DNA of 64,000 bases from Chromobotia macracanthus (lineage: Eukaryota; Chordata; Actinopteri; Cypriniformes; Botiidae). Both the position numbers and the translations under genes were made by a program. Of the stretch, positions 50,779-63,711 are shown piece by piece; the first letter of the stretch is position 1; each line of letters begins with the position of its first letter. The stretch spans positions 6,122,501 to 6,186,500 of the forward strand of contig JAZGTH010000002.1 of NCBI GenBank assembly GCA_036877525.1, read 5' to 3'. Under the pieces are notes generated by a model. The model was not told the DNA's origin and searched no databases. It saw nothing but the letters and a program-made list of their open reading frames with translations.

Positions 50779-51140
50779 AACAATGTCGTTTGGAAAGTGG
50801 ATTTATCCTCTGACAATAGTGCGCGTCCTCTGCGGTCCTTCAGAGTTAAAGTCCATTGCAAGTCCTGGTCAGATAGCGACAAATGAACGTAGGAGCAAGT
50901 AAAGTATAAATAAATAAAGTACTTAAATGCTAGTAACTTGTTAAAGATACAACGATAGCATAATAAAATGTTTTATGTTCACGGAGTCACCTAGTTATGA
51001 AGCTTGGGATGTTTGTTTGGTTGCCATCCGGCAGCGTCTGAACTATGCTGTGGGCGCAACTACTCGAAACAGGGCGGTAGAACCAAAGAAACGGGCTAAT
51101 AAAAATGGGCGGGACTCGGTGTGTACTCGGTCAGGTATGA
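50779..51140 (-). promoter_or_regulatory. stx2: Likely stx2 promoter and 5' UTR
   Basis: Directly upstream of the start codon. CpGs are enriched ('gtgcgcgtcctctgcgg'), and two GC boxes occur at 51072-51077 and 51107-51113 ('gggcggg'). The transcription start cannot be placed exactly. Confidence 0.5.
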
Positions 51141-52089
51141 TGAAGTCTCTATTAACTTCTGTTTTAACGGCTTACTATGTTTTCCATTTAATTACTATTA
51201 AGTATTATCTATTCATTATTTTGTTAGCAAATTATTGCCCAGAATGCAACTAAAATAACACTAAGACCGCCTGGTCACATGGTGCTTGTTACTTTACTGT
51301 GCGCTGGAGATAATGACCATTCACTGTGGTGATGCATTTAGATTGTATGTAGATCAATATTTCACAATAGCATTTGTATGTCAGGAACCAAACCTTGAAA
51401 TATTTAGTTTAAGTTTTTGTGTCTGTGTCAAAACCCCCTGAGTCTTATTAGATTTAGATGTGGCCAAATTAAGGATCGGCCAGGATTGGGCTTTCCAAGC
51501 CCCTGTGCTCCCCCTGCAGTATTGAGTAGTTACTGGATCAGAAAGCATCCTGATAGGTATAGTAATTAGCAAGATGCAGCAAAACAGTGACATAAATATA
51601 CAGAAATGGAAATACGGGAAAATATATGATTAGGTAACAGTGACTATAGTTACTAAAAAGAAAATATGCACTCACCCATTGATCTGTATATACTATCAAC
51701 AGTCTTCATCCACATATTCTCACGAAGTTGCCTGTAAGCTTCACTCTTCACAACTCGGCTATTATATTGAAGTGAACTCGATCCTGACACCCTGCGTTTC
51801 CCAGATTTTTTTTATACCAGATTGGGTTTTTCCTAAATTAGAGGACTTTAATTAAACGCAGCCTTCCTACAGTTTTTATCATTGTAAATTAAAACTGAAC
51901 CCAACATGGACTGTATAACCGTAAAGACTTCCAGCTCTTCCGAATGGCCTTAGGTTTTTACTATTACTTAATGTTTGTTCCAATCACTGTAATGTCCTTT
52001 AGTCCAAAATCTGTGCCAGCAGGTCAGTAGTATTATGTTCTATATTATACTTGTCAAGTAAGGCATTAGAGCTGCAATTTTACTAGCAT
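51141..52089. other. Intergenic stretch between stx2 and piwil1
   Basis: AT-rich with no repeats of note and no gene. Both neighbours are on the minus strand, so this holds the end of the piwil1 3' flank and the stx2 upstream region. Confidence 0.5.
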
Positions 52090-52095
52090 TTTATT
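52090..52095 (-). terminator. piwil1: Possible piwil1 poly(A) signal
   Basis: AATAAA on the minus strand about 420 bp beyond the piwil1 stop codon. Confidence 0.35.
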
Positions 52096-52513
52096 GTACG
52101 TGAAACATAAACCATACATTAATATTTTAAATAATAAATGAATGCTCATTACACATTTTGCACACATCAAATGCAACACTTTTACACCAGAAATAAAAAA
52201 TGTTTACTTATTAAATCCAATTTTAAGCCTTTAAACCAAATAAATCTATAATCCGAACCACCCCTTTTAAACATTAAAGAATACCAGGATTCTAGTGTTA
52301 CATGAACAATTTTATAATGGGAAAGAAAATATTTAAAGAAAGCTTAACTGTAAGCATTCCTGGACAATATTGTTTCCTACATTTCTATATATAAACACAC
52401 CACACATAAGCATATAAACTAACACTCTAACATTATTCTTTTAACTCCGTCAACTAGGTAAACAAAACAAAAGCTCTTTTGTGCTTCACGATCCATGCTA
52501 TCAACTAAGCAGG

Positions 52514-55500
52514 TTACAGGTAGTACAAGAAGTCATCCAGGTTCATGTTGGGCTCCTTGTGAATGCTCTGCCCAACCAAGAAAGCCAGTTTGTGGGCATA
52601 CTGACAGGGTGCAGGCACTCGGACAATTCCCTTAAGAGAAATTGAAAAGAACAATGAGGAATGTACAAGCAACATATGGAAGGGTAGATCTTACAATGCT
52701 ATCATGTGCTGTCATCAGGATACCACTAATGTTATGAGGTTGTTACCTGCCAGTTATAATACATGTGGCAGAGTTTGTAGGTCAGTCTCTGCATGTGATC
52801 TGGTTTGAGGCCACTGTTGTCAAACACCACATTGTAGTGAGTAGGTGCAACACAGCCAAAGCGAACAGCCTGACTTATTATGAAGAAATCGTACCTGAAT
52901 AAAAGCAGATTTAACCTTAAATAAAAAACAATCACAAATAAAAACTGTCTTAATGAAGAACTATAGAAATAGTCTTGAGGCTTCTCTATACACACCACTC
53001 TGGACGAGTGACTTCAGTGTCAATGACTGTTCCAGGAGGAGGATTAGAAATTCTGCCATCAAGTCGAGCAAAGAACCTGGAACTGATGCGTTTTTTCACC
53101 ACCACCACTGACAGCTTAGGTCTATTTGTAAGGTATAAATATAAACATAACCAGAAATCTCAACACATTTAAAGTGCCAATCTGTTTGCCTGAAGCACAG
53201 CTCACTCGTAATCCTCTCCCATGGTCTTGATGGACTGCATGATCTGAGGGACTTCATAGTCCACTACGCTCTGCAGCATTCCATCCCCAACTCCATCTCG
53301 ATACACAATGATGCGCGAAGGCAGGGAATTGTTATATTTCAGATAGGCCTTTAAAGCAGCTAGAGACAGATTGTTTTATTATTGATTCAGACATTTTAAA
53401 CAAAGACCTTTACTAATGCACTTAACAATTGCAGACGTCATTGCAAGAAACAGACAAAGTCACAAAATCACAGTAGTGATCACCCTAATTCACACCTTGC
53501 AATGATCCTTTCAGAGCATCAATAATCTCTTGACCACGGTTTTGCAAGACACACCTGGAGAACCATCTTAAAAGACAAAAAGTGACATCACAGTTAGGGC
53601 AACTTTTCAATATGTACAGTAATTTCTGCCATAAAATGGCAATTCTGCATATTACCAGTGGCCAAAAATTAGCAATGTTAGCTTTAAAATTCATCTAGCA
53701 GTAACCTGTCTTAGCCAGTGCAAATGTTAATAGGGATTGTACATGGGAAAACCTACAGACATGTTGTTATAGGGTTTCTTGATTACATTTTTATTATTAT
53801 TTTCATTTTTATTTTATTTTTATACGTTATTTTGCAAAACTAATCCTGGTTTGTTTAAAACTCCCTCTGTTCTATTGTACAAACAGCTCAACATTGAAAA
53901 GCTTCAGATTACAGTTTGTACTGTCCTTAACTTGTACACTACCTGGACATGCCCTGATTCAAGCTAGACACTAGTGCTCCGATGGATCTCTTTCCAGCAG
54001 CGGTGTCGTGGTAGCAGTCAATGCCTACAATCATTAGCTGCCTGAGCTGAAATACAAAAAACAATTGTGAGGGAATTCCCAATTTTCCACTGAATACACA
54101 GTTTAAAATCTATATAGGAATAAAATGACAACAGGGCTGTAGAATGGTAGATCAGTGCATGTTAAAGAGCGGCGCTTTGTCTTACTGGGATTTCTACACT
54201 CCACAGTTCTCCTCCCATTTTGCAATTCATCTGCAGGGCAATTTTAGTGGCCACAGTCATGAGTGCTTGTGGTTTGCTGATGGTGCGAGACACCACACAC
54301 TGACTGGGAGTGGGGCAATCCACACACAGATACTTCTTTACACAATCATACTTGTCCTTTCGGTTGGTAGGCAGGATTACTACAACCTAATGAAAGTCAT
54401 ACAAGAAATTTAAAGCCACAAAGGTCTGGGTACTCGATGTAACAAGCGTGCAGACACGTGATTGGTGAACTTACCATCTGTGTTTCGCGTGACACATTCT
54501 GCTGTAGGGCTCTCATTAGAGATTCCTGACGATCCTCATACTCAATCCTGTGTAGGCAAGAACTCTTTACTAATGTGAACAGAAAAGGAATTTTTTATGT
54601 TTAAGATGACTCTGCTTTCGTCTCACATGATAGCTCTCTGCATACGGATTCCCATAGGCCCTGCCACTTTGTTGAGAGTCTGAAGCAAAGAATGCGCAAC
54701 ATCTGCATTTCGGCGCGTGTAAAACATCAGCCAATTGTCCAGAGGAATGCAGCTTATGAGAGGGAGACCTCGCATCTCTTTTGTCCAGTCTGCTGTCCAT
54801 GGGCTGTAATCATACTGAAAGATATGACAAAATAAACACTTAAATTAAAAGTTGCCTGTAAGTTTGATGTTAAAATGCTCATATCCCAGCTGTGTAGTAA
54901 TATGGGTGTACATTATACACTTTAAAATGTTACGTTAAAAAAAACAGTGAGTAGGAGTTAACTCTTCCATACCGCCCTGCCTCCTTGTATGATCCTCTCA
55001 GAAGGCAAAACTCTTCCGTTCAAACTCAGCAGCTTATTCTCAAAGCTCAGACCCCAAGTACTCAATTGATTCTGAACATCTGCGTTTCTGAAGGCATGAT
55101 TAGACACTGATCAGATTACTCCCTCCAATCTGATCAGTATTTCATATGGATTGATCAACTGAAGTGTTTACATGAAGGCATTTCAATTCAACTGAGGGAT
55201 CAGTTTGATTACTGACTTTTTTTTATTACATACAACTTTGCTATTGTGTTTAGGGATCATTTATATAACTTACCTGTTAATGTTGGAGATGAGACGATTA
55301 ATTCTGCCCTCTCTCTGTTCAGGACTCAGCCTTGTGTGTGTGGCTAGATCCTTCATGATGTTAAAATCAGAGCGCATCTTATCAGTCAAACCTTCAGGGG
55401 AACAAAATTATATTCAATGGTCAGTTGTTTGTGTCTAGGTCAGTTTTTAATCTTTTGAAATTACTAAAAATTGCAGAATTACCTGTGAGGTAGCAGAACT

Positions 55501-57912
55501 CTGGGACGAGCAAGGCAGGTCCTGGTGGAGGTCGACCTGAGGGGCCGAGTCTCTTCACATGACTCACCAGCAGAACCTGGTTCCCATCTGTTATGTCCAG
55601 GCCATATTGCTAGAGACAATCAAATGAATGCAACAATGTTGAAAATGTGTCAAAATTCCCAGTCACATTCTTTTTCTTTTCCTTTCATGTTACCGTCTTG
55701 AAGTAGTTCTTGAAAGAGATTTCTGTATCTCCCTTCTTAAATGTGTTGTTGGGGTTTTGGTCCCAAGCGATGTCATCAATCCTGTAGGTCTTGTTATTGT
55801 ACCTATAATAATGGCACCGGACTGTTGTTTTGTTAAATAAAGACAAATGCTCAAGTTCAATATGCATCGTCTATATGTATTGTTACTAACCCTACATACA
55901 TTACATGTTTAAAAGAATGTAGACACTGGAACACATGCAAGTGTTTGCTTAACATTTAATTTTAAAAGCACTGGAATATTAATTTCCCTTCTTTTGCTGC
56001 TATAATGGCTTCCAGTGTTTTGGAAAAGCTTTTTACTAAATTTCTAAAACATGGCTGTTAAGATTTGTGCAATAATGCTGGGTGATGGGATCGATGAATC
56101 ACCAAGCACCATGGTTTCAACTAAAAATCTTCTTTTACTGTTCTACTGCTTACTGTTCACTTACAACTTACATGGCTCAAGGGTAAGTAATTTAAACCCA
56201 AAATTTCATTTTTGGGTGAACTACCCCTCAAAATAAACTCTGTAAATCTAAATGTGTGCTCATTTTACTTGGTGAGGATTATAAGGCCCACAAGCTCCCT
56301 GGTACAGGCCTCAGGAAAGCGCTGGTCTCCACACTGCTGTCTGAGGCTGTACATGAAGTCAAGAACTGTCTCGCTGCGCAGGACCTTGTGGCTCACGTCA
56401 GTGCACAACATGATGCTAGACTCATACTGAAGGATGGTGGTCACAAAGCCAGGCCAAATTGTCAGCCTGCAAAGTACAAAAAACAGTGTCCAATCATTTC
56501 CTAACAGCAGGAAAATGAATACACACAAAAACAGCACTTTGGGTTCAAAACCTGTGCTGGGGAATGTTGAACGGATCATCAGGATTATAGTAATGGCGAC
56601 CAATCTGTTGCATGTTCAGGATCCTCAGGATTCTACAACACAAAATCAGGAGGACTGCAAGTTAATTGCCATCTAATTACCAACACTGTTTAAAATACAG
56701 CATTCTGCTGTGCACTGTGATTACCTCCTGAATATAATATTGTAGAACTGCAGGCATACAGGGGAGGATGGAGGTAGCTCATTGGTCAGTGTGACTGTGA
56801 TCTGAACCTTCTCTCCATGTCTTGTCTCACTAAACAGAACTGTCTCCTATAGATAAAGCAACACGTCATCAACCAGCACATGTTCCTATTAACAAATTAC
56901 AAACACTATGACAGATTAAAAAGTGTCATTATATTTAAAACATCATCTTAAAAACATACAGTGTTATGTAGTTTGTTAGGGAGGAAGAGAATGGCTCCAT
57001 CAAATGTGTGTGCTTTGCCCAGAGTCTCCTCATGCTGAAAAAGCAAAGCTGAGCGCACACGACGGGACTCCATAGGTGGGTTGAAGTCCACATGGTACTG
57101 ATACAGAGCCCACATAGGCCGTGATAGCAGACGGATGAAATTAGCTCTTAACTCAATGGCAGTGCCTGAAACACCTGCAGACATAGGAAAACTTCAAGTC
57201 AAAGCCAGTTACTGTAAATTACAGTAGAACACGGGTGGGGAAAGTGTACCCCAATTTCAAATAAACTAAAAAGATGTATAAATTCAATTTAAATGACATT
57301 ATTCAGCTGATCATTTTCAAGCCTTATAACCAGTTTGGTTACCTGTTTTGGAGTCTTTTACATGTGCCATGAGTTGGCGAGTGTGCACGCCTGAATCATG
57401 AAAATCACGCCTGCGTCCACCTCTTTCTCCAATTTTTATCTGCTGAAACCCTGCGGAGATCTGGACCATCGCTGAAGAGCAAAAGCATTAGCTGGTTTAG
57501 ATGAAAAGTGCATAACATGACATTTTACTGATAATTCTGATAACAGCATTACAACATACTGCTCTAATGCACAGATGACTAAGAATCTAAATATGCTAAA
57601 GGGCTTCTAATGACATCACAATTTATTTATGACACATGGCTTTCACATTTATGATACATTTACCTTCCTCAGAAAGAGCTGCAGGTGCAGTTTTCTGTCT
57701 CCCCCTCCCCACCAGTGGTGCTTCAGATGGAGCAGGTTTTGCAGCCTCTTGTGGTACAGGTGGTTGCTGCAGCAGAATTAAGTTTACAATAGTAATCTCT
57801 TGTTTTCATTTAACACAATTATGAGGTTAGAAAAAACTCTCACTGCTCCTGGAGCGGCAGCCTCCTGACCACGACCTCTGCCTCGAGACCTTGCTCTTGC
57901 TCGTCCAGTCAT
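52514..57912 (-). CDS. piwil1: Piwi-like protein 1 (piRNA-guided slicer)
   Basis: Germline Argonaute that binds piRNAs and cleaves transposon RNA. Coding exons: 57844-57912, 57664-57766, 57343-57471, 56960-57165, 56725-56846, 56552-56632, 56269-56466, 55694-55802, 55483-55609, 55274-55391, 54973-55087, 54627-54814, 54475-54547, 54186-54386, 53943-54046, 53496-53566, 53206-53359, 52996-53121, 52747-52894, 52514-52630. All are GT/AG and in phase, giving 852 residues; human PIWIL1 is 861. The N-terminus 'MTGRARARSRGRGRG' is the Arg-Gly tract that Tudor proteins read when methylated. PAZ lies at about 270-382, then MID and PIWI. Catalytic residues: D623 ('GIDCYHD'), E661 ('NRGQEI'), D693 ('VYRDGVGDG') and H827 ('QYAHKLAF'). 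They lie at the same distances from the C-terminus as D632, E670, D702 and H836 in human. No breaks; ends 'FLYYL'. The start codon follows 'caccaaa'. The N-terminal linker and parts of MID look diverged from other fish Piwil1. Confidence 0.96.
56120..56231 (+). repeat. Cypriniform repeat fragment in piwil1 intron 7
   Basis: Contains 'aaaatcttcttttactgttc', 'tcaagggtaagtaattt' and the terminus 'ttttgggtgaactaccc'. It is a 3' fragment of the repeat seen at 40810-41203. Confidence 0.6.
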
Positions 57913-58109
57913 TTTGGTGGTGTTTTACAAACTCTCTAATTTGGGTTAAAGAAAATTATGTTTTTAACCACAGCACAATTTATTTTCGACAGCAATTCAA
58001 ATAAATTGTGTCTGCAGCTGTTTGAGCACTCTCAAACTCATACAACTCAAATGAGTTAACCGTTCATTCTAAAATGAAAATCCTGTTATGTTGGCTCAAA
58101 TGCATTTGA

Positions 58110-58302
58110 CTTTTTCTTCCTTGAAAAACAAAAGGGTATTAATCACTATTTTCTATCACTGTCTAGAAAACATTTAATGAATATTAAGTGCGACTGCCAC
58201 TGCCTTTCTGTGTTCCATGGATGTCACTCAAACTTAAAGTTTTCAACAACATTAGAGTATATGAAGACAAAATTGACATTTGTGGGTGAGAACTATGCCT
58301 TT
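58110..58302 (+). repeat. Cypriniform repeat, diverged copy
   Basis: Contains 'ctttctgtgttccatggatg' and ends 'tgggtgagaactatgccttt'. It lies between the piwil1 first coding exon and its likely promoter, inside the putative 5' UTR intron. Confidence 0.6.
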
Positions 58303-58594
58303 AAAATAAATTAAAAGTTAAAAATATATCTTGACAGAACTTATTGTGTAGCACAATGTTAAGATCAAGTCACTCTAATTTACAGCACAGAACTTTCACT
58401 TGTTTGGAGCTTAAAGGCTGTGCGTGAGCATATATCAAAAGATATACTCAACTTTTAAAAAATTATGCCACAAGACAGATCATAGTCTAAGAGACAACTT
58501 TTGTCATTCTGTCTGTTTTGGAGGACAGTATTGTAGCTATGCAACGACTCGAAGACGACCGAGTTTTAACGTTAAAGTTTTTTTTAACCTTCAC

Positions 58595-58690
58595 CACCAA
58601 AACTAAACCCTTGCGTTCGTCTGCTGCTGATGTGCTGCAAGAGACGTAAATAGCTTTCATTTTGAGAGAGCGACTGCATTCATACTAACT
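58595..58690 (-). promoter_or_regulatory. piwil1: Putative piwil1 non-coding first exon
   Basis: A CpG-bearing segment with a plausible donor 'TTTTGGTG|gtgaagg' on the minus strand. A matching acceptor 'ccaaattag|agagtttg' lies about 25 bp before the piwil1 ATG. The right limit is a guess; no transcript data were available. Confidence 0.3.
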
Positions 58691-58816
58691 ACTGTTACTA
58701 TACATACCCTCCTGATTTATTTGTGTCTGATTTGAAGTGAAACGTACTGAAAATCTTGTTGTATGACAAGGCCTATAAATTAAGTATTTAAGTCCTATTA
58801 CTTACAAGCTATTTGC

Positions 58817-58843
58817 ACGTGTTTGGCGCGTAAAGGCCACGTG
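58817..58843. promoter_or_regulatory. piwil1: E-box / E2F-like / E-box cluster
   Basis: CACGTG occurs at 58817-58822 and again at 58838-58843, with 'TTTGGCGCG' (E2F-like) between them. The cluster is about 900 bp upstream of the piwil1 ATG and about 150 bp upstream of the putative first exon, a natural place for a proximal promoter. Confidence 0.45.
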
Positions 58844-59725
58844 AATTATAGACAGCGACAAAGCTAAATACACATGTTAAGAATAGCATGGGTTTAAACA
58901 GCGTTATATTAAAAGTTACGAATTAGCCATGTTGCTTGTATTTCTATCCTAATACGTCTTCGTGATACAAAAATATATTTTTATTGTCGAATGAACTTTT
59001 GCAACAATTATTCAAATCAAGGGGCACATTTAACGATCAACGACACTTATGTGCAGTTTATTTAAGATGATCAGATCAAAGTGCTATGAGTTAACTTTAT
59101 TAGGTCATAATACAGTATGCCAGTAATTTACATAGTCAGTGTCTAAAATGCATCGACTTGTAACTTCTAACAACAAATTAAAGCTGAAAGGATATTTAAA
59201 TGCTTTAATATATACCTATTACCTATGCACATTCACCCTAAATATTTAAAAAAAACCGCTGACGTCGTCTGTATAACTGCTAAAAATTGATTTTCTTGAT
59301 TGACGACCAAAATCTCGTTGTTTTTTCCGACTTCATTCAATTGTTTAAACTTCAGAAACAAATAATGACATTTATATTTGAACACATTTTCACAGTCGAC
59401 TACCTAACCTTACCCTTTCTTCCAAAAGCGCCAAATGAAATAATTAACTCAAGGGGTGTCCGATTTCTCCTGTATCCATCCGCGGCTTAACAGATTTAAA
59501 AATGTTATCAGCCCCTATTTTTACATTTCTTCACGATGTAACATATTAATAAAATAATTAATTTATGCTAGTAAATGTTGTTGAAAGGAAACATAAAGTG
59601 AAAAATTAGGGTAACGTAAACTATTTTATTCGGAAGGATACACAGCCACCTGTTCTAGGGAGTCACCTGTTTCTGCAAGCGGTACTTTCCAAACGCTAAC
59701 GTAGGTTATTATAGTTCACAATGTG
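58844..59725. other. piwil1 upstream region
   Basis: AT-rich with scattered CpGs ('gctgacgtcgtctg' at about 59260 includes a CRE-like TGACGTC). No coding frame of interest. Confidence 0.4.
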
Positions 59726-59740
59726 CCACTAGATGGCGCT
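59726..59740 (+). promoter_or_regulatory. CTCF core motif
   Basis: 'CCACTAGATGGCGCT' matches the CTCF core consensus (CCAsyAGrkGGCrs) at every position. It lies about 1.8 kb upstream of the piwil1 ATG and could mark a domain boundary. Confidence 0.6.
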
Positions 59741-62639
59741 CAAATACAACACACGGCACATTGTTCTGTGAGCGCTGAGGGAACATTAAGGGTTTCATTT
59801 GATAAATTGAGAAGTCCTTACTGAACTTATTACTACCTAAATTTTATTTTATTAACATACATTTATCTATTAAAATGTGTACTGGTGTTTGCACTATAAT
59901 ATCATTGCCTGGGGCCTCCTGATCGTACTGAAGTGACCAAAGATATATATATATATATATACGATCATATAAAAATTATTGATTATATTATTGATTATGA
60001 TTTGTCAGCACTTTTTTCATGTATTTGGAACACAGCCTGTATATTTCTGGTCTGTCACCTACTATATAAAAACCAAGGGAATTAAATGGAGTGATGATTA
60101 AATGATGAGCAAAAGATTTGGGCTACAATGTGACTAACATTTGTGTAGTGTGTAACATTAAACAGTGCATGGGTGTGTTTCTGATTAAGAGTTGTTCATA
60201 AAACAGTCAAGTATTTGTCTTCATGTGGTTTTATAGAGAAGTAACATGGTGTTTTCTTCACAGTGTTGCATTAATAACATAAACACATTGAGCATAATTT
60301 GATTAAAGTTTTAACTGAGATTGCAACACTTACAGATGCAATTAGATGCCACAGTGACCCAGTGGCATTTGTATGTATCCTAAAAGGACTCATGTGAAGA
60401 GACATAAAACGAGTGTAAATACAGCTATAAAGCCAAAAAAAATTGCACATGGACTACTATGTTCTTTTGTTCTGACCCTGTGACCACGCAAGACCAATAA
60501 GCGGACTTCGAATCCCCTTTGTGCAGTAAACCTCTAACATACAAATGCCTTAGTTCAGTATGTACACAGAATGTCCCTTTTGGTGAGAAAGCAGAAGATG
60601 TCAATTCATTTGTTATTTTTTTGACTTGAGATTACCTCCTAGAATAACAAATTGCAATACTGCTTTAATATAACCGCTTTACTGTAATATAGGGGAGGCT
60701 TAATAGATGCCACATTGCATTATGCTCAATGTTCTTTTAGTCTTGTATTCTCTCTGTTCCTCATCAAGCCTGTGAAAGTTATATCTGCTAGGCAAGACAG
60801 ATTTAAACCAGCTTTCCTGATCCTGCGGTGCAAAAATGTCTGTTTGCATCAGCCATCATTTGTTTGATTTAAACTAGATAAAAAAGATCTGAGATGTACA
60901 AAAACAGGCTTTGACACAAATACTGAAAGGTTGGTTTTCCTCATTTCTGTCATATCTTAAAAAAAATAAGTCCCAGCATGTGTTTTTTATATGTTGTTTT
61001 CATGGCAAGAAAATGTGCTTGATGCTGCTTTGTGAGGACTAATGAATAGCTAGTAAAGGATGGTGCATAAATGTGTTTCATTACAGGGTTTAAAACAGCT
61101 TATCTCTTCAGTTTGCTTTCATCTGGATCTTTTCTCTTCTTTATTTTTACACTAAGAATCTTTTCACTAGTTACGCACAGATGCAGGACATTTGAGAGAT
61201 GGCACAGCACACTGCACATAGCACATCTTCAAAAGTAATTGTTTTGCTTTATTTTTTTTTCTGAAAAATGCACCTCATAGCTTTAAACTAATCTCAACAT
61301 TTGCTTTCTGTTTTTCCTGTTTCTTTAATGGTGTCCATTTGTAGCCACCCCCACCCCCACAAATTTGCTGCCCTCTTGTTTTGCTTCTTTTGGACTTTTT
61401 GATGAAAGGTTAATGATCCAAGTTAAGGATGGCACAGTAAAGCCACAGATTCTCTCTCTCTTTCTCTCAGCCCCTCTATCTTCCATATTGCTGTTTCCAC
61501 AAAACCCTCACACCCTGCTCTGTTTAGTTTCACCCTCATCTTTTTGACTGGGAGCTTGGCACTCTGAAGGGCATTTTGGAGGCAGATCTACAGTTGGCTT
61601 TCATGTCAAGATCTAAGAGTGATTAGTACTTCAGTCAAGCGGAAGCAGAATCTCTCATCACTAGTTACCTGCACAACAACAAATGTATTTTTTTAAATGA
61701 AGGTGTTTCTAATTTTTCGAGGAAATGACACAAAACACAAAGTTGGCGATAAAAGTTAAGTGCTGCAGTTTTATGCAAATAGATTCATGAAAAAGCCGGA
61801 GCTTTGATCTCTTGTAATGAAGTCTCTTTCGTTTGATTTGAGAAAGAGCATTCCTGTGTTTCAAAGTTCTCTTTATTCTCCAAAAATAAAACTATCATGA
61901 ACAAGACATTTCATGCATGATTCAGAAAAGCTGAAATAGAATAGGAAAAGATGTTTAAAAATAGTAATAGTCTATTTTATAGTGTTTATAGATGAAACCT
62001 AAATAGAATACTAATTAGCAATAGAGTTACTAAATACACAATATTGGCCTCTCTACATTAATGTGAGTAACTTGCAGATAACTGCACTATATGCAGTACT
62101 TCTCTAACATAAATCACACTATCTTAAACATGTTGAAAACACAGCAAAGACGAGAACTTAAAAAGAAGGGAAAATGAGAAGAGAAGAAGAAAAGCACAGA
62201 GGAGTGTATGTGAGAAGCAGTGGGTGTAGAGTAAAGGTGCCCCCTGCCTGGTGGGATGATGAATGGCCCCCAGGCTCCAAACCAGTCCATTCTGAGAAAC
62301 AGAGAGGCAGAGAAACTCACAGGAATGTTGGGAAAATTTTCCCACCAAACATCAAATTAAACCAGTTAATTCAATAAAGCTATGACTATGTCACAACTAG
62401 TATGGAAATCATGGTCTATAGGGCTAGCAATAATTTTCTTGTCAATAAATTCTAGTCATAGAACACATACATTTAGAAGGGCATGACAGGGCATGACACT
62501 ATATTTAAATGCAGTGTGTTTTGTCATTGTATGTTTAAATTTTGTTGATTATTTGTGTGCTTTATCTTTCTTTGTAAAATATTGGCTGGTGCGGGGTGTA
62601 TATCTATAGTGATCTATAAATGAATAGCTTTTTGTTTGA

Positions 62640-63000
62640 CGCTCATAATTAATACTGCCACAATTTCAACTGAGTTCATCATTTCCCCCTTCCTAATTCC
62701 CATTAAACTCAAACGCTTCAATGCTAAAATACATGATGCACAACCTCTAAAAAGTATGGGGGAAAATCCAATGGAAAAGGGCAAAGTTCGCCAGATAAGA
62801 CAAAGACTTATTGCCTTTAATCTAGAAAAAGACAAACTAAATTACTGCATTATCTTCATGCTAAAAAGCAATGACCAACATGAAGGGGCTTCTTTGAACT
62901 AATAAGTGGAAACAAATGGCCTTTGAGGTCAAAATCCTAAAAGCTGAAGACTACAAAGGGCACTCTTAATATGTCTAAGTTCAGTTAATTCACCATGCAC
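62640..63000. promoter_or_regulatory. Candidate conserved non-coding element
   Basis: A repeat-free block with TCF/LEF-like 'ctttgaac' and 'cctttgagg', a nuclear-receptor half-site 'aggtca', and a CCAAT-like site. An 88-codon frame (62636-62902) crosses it but has no splice or family support. Conservation was not tested. Confidence 0.25.
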
Positions 63001-63172
63001 TCAATGGAATGAAATGACTCTGCTTTGATTAATGTTAGCATGGCCCTAAAAGCACATTTTTTAAAATAAAAGTTACTTGTTATAGTACACTAATTGTAAG
63101 ACACCAAAAATCTATACTGTATGTACAGAGATAGCATATTAAGGTCTACATGAAATCAAACCTTTTTAAAAG

Positions 63173-63175
<3 letters not shown>

Positions 63176-63237
<62 letters not shown>
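63176..63237. repeat. (TA)n microsatellite
   Basis: An uninterrupted TA run of about 62 bases. Confidence 0.97.
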
Positions 63238-63239
<2 letters not shown>

Positions 63240-63711
63240 TGTCTTCTTTGTGATCTTTTATAAAATATATATTTTTACTGAATTTTTCTTCTTTCATTAT
63301 ACATTTTGGCATGCAACATACTGTTAAAATGACAAAAATTTCCATTAAATCATTTTAAAATGATACATAAATATTGAGAGATATATTAAACATTGTTATA
63401 AGTACAGATACGATACGAAGTTAAAATACTGTAGTAATCATATTTAGGTTTTGCTTCAATGCTGCTAGTGTGTGGGCCTACTGGTAGCCATGCTAACAGC
63501 CAGAATATAGATGAAACCAATCAGTTATGAGAGATTTTTCCTCACGCTGCACATTCAAGGTGTCTGATTAGAAATGTTCACATGTGGAGAAGAGCATAGG
63601 TGCAGATCCCCAGGCACCCACGGAAATCCACAAGATATTAGGTTTATAATATAAAAAAGAGAAAGAAGTCAGTGTGATTCTCTCTGAGACACACACAAAC
63701 TTGTAAACTTG

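Noticed and set aside
62114..62377. Phe/Ser-rich frames near 62.2 kb
   Set aside because: They translate an A/G-rich tract; no homology or splice structure.
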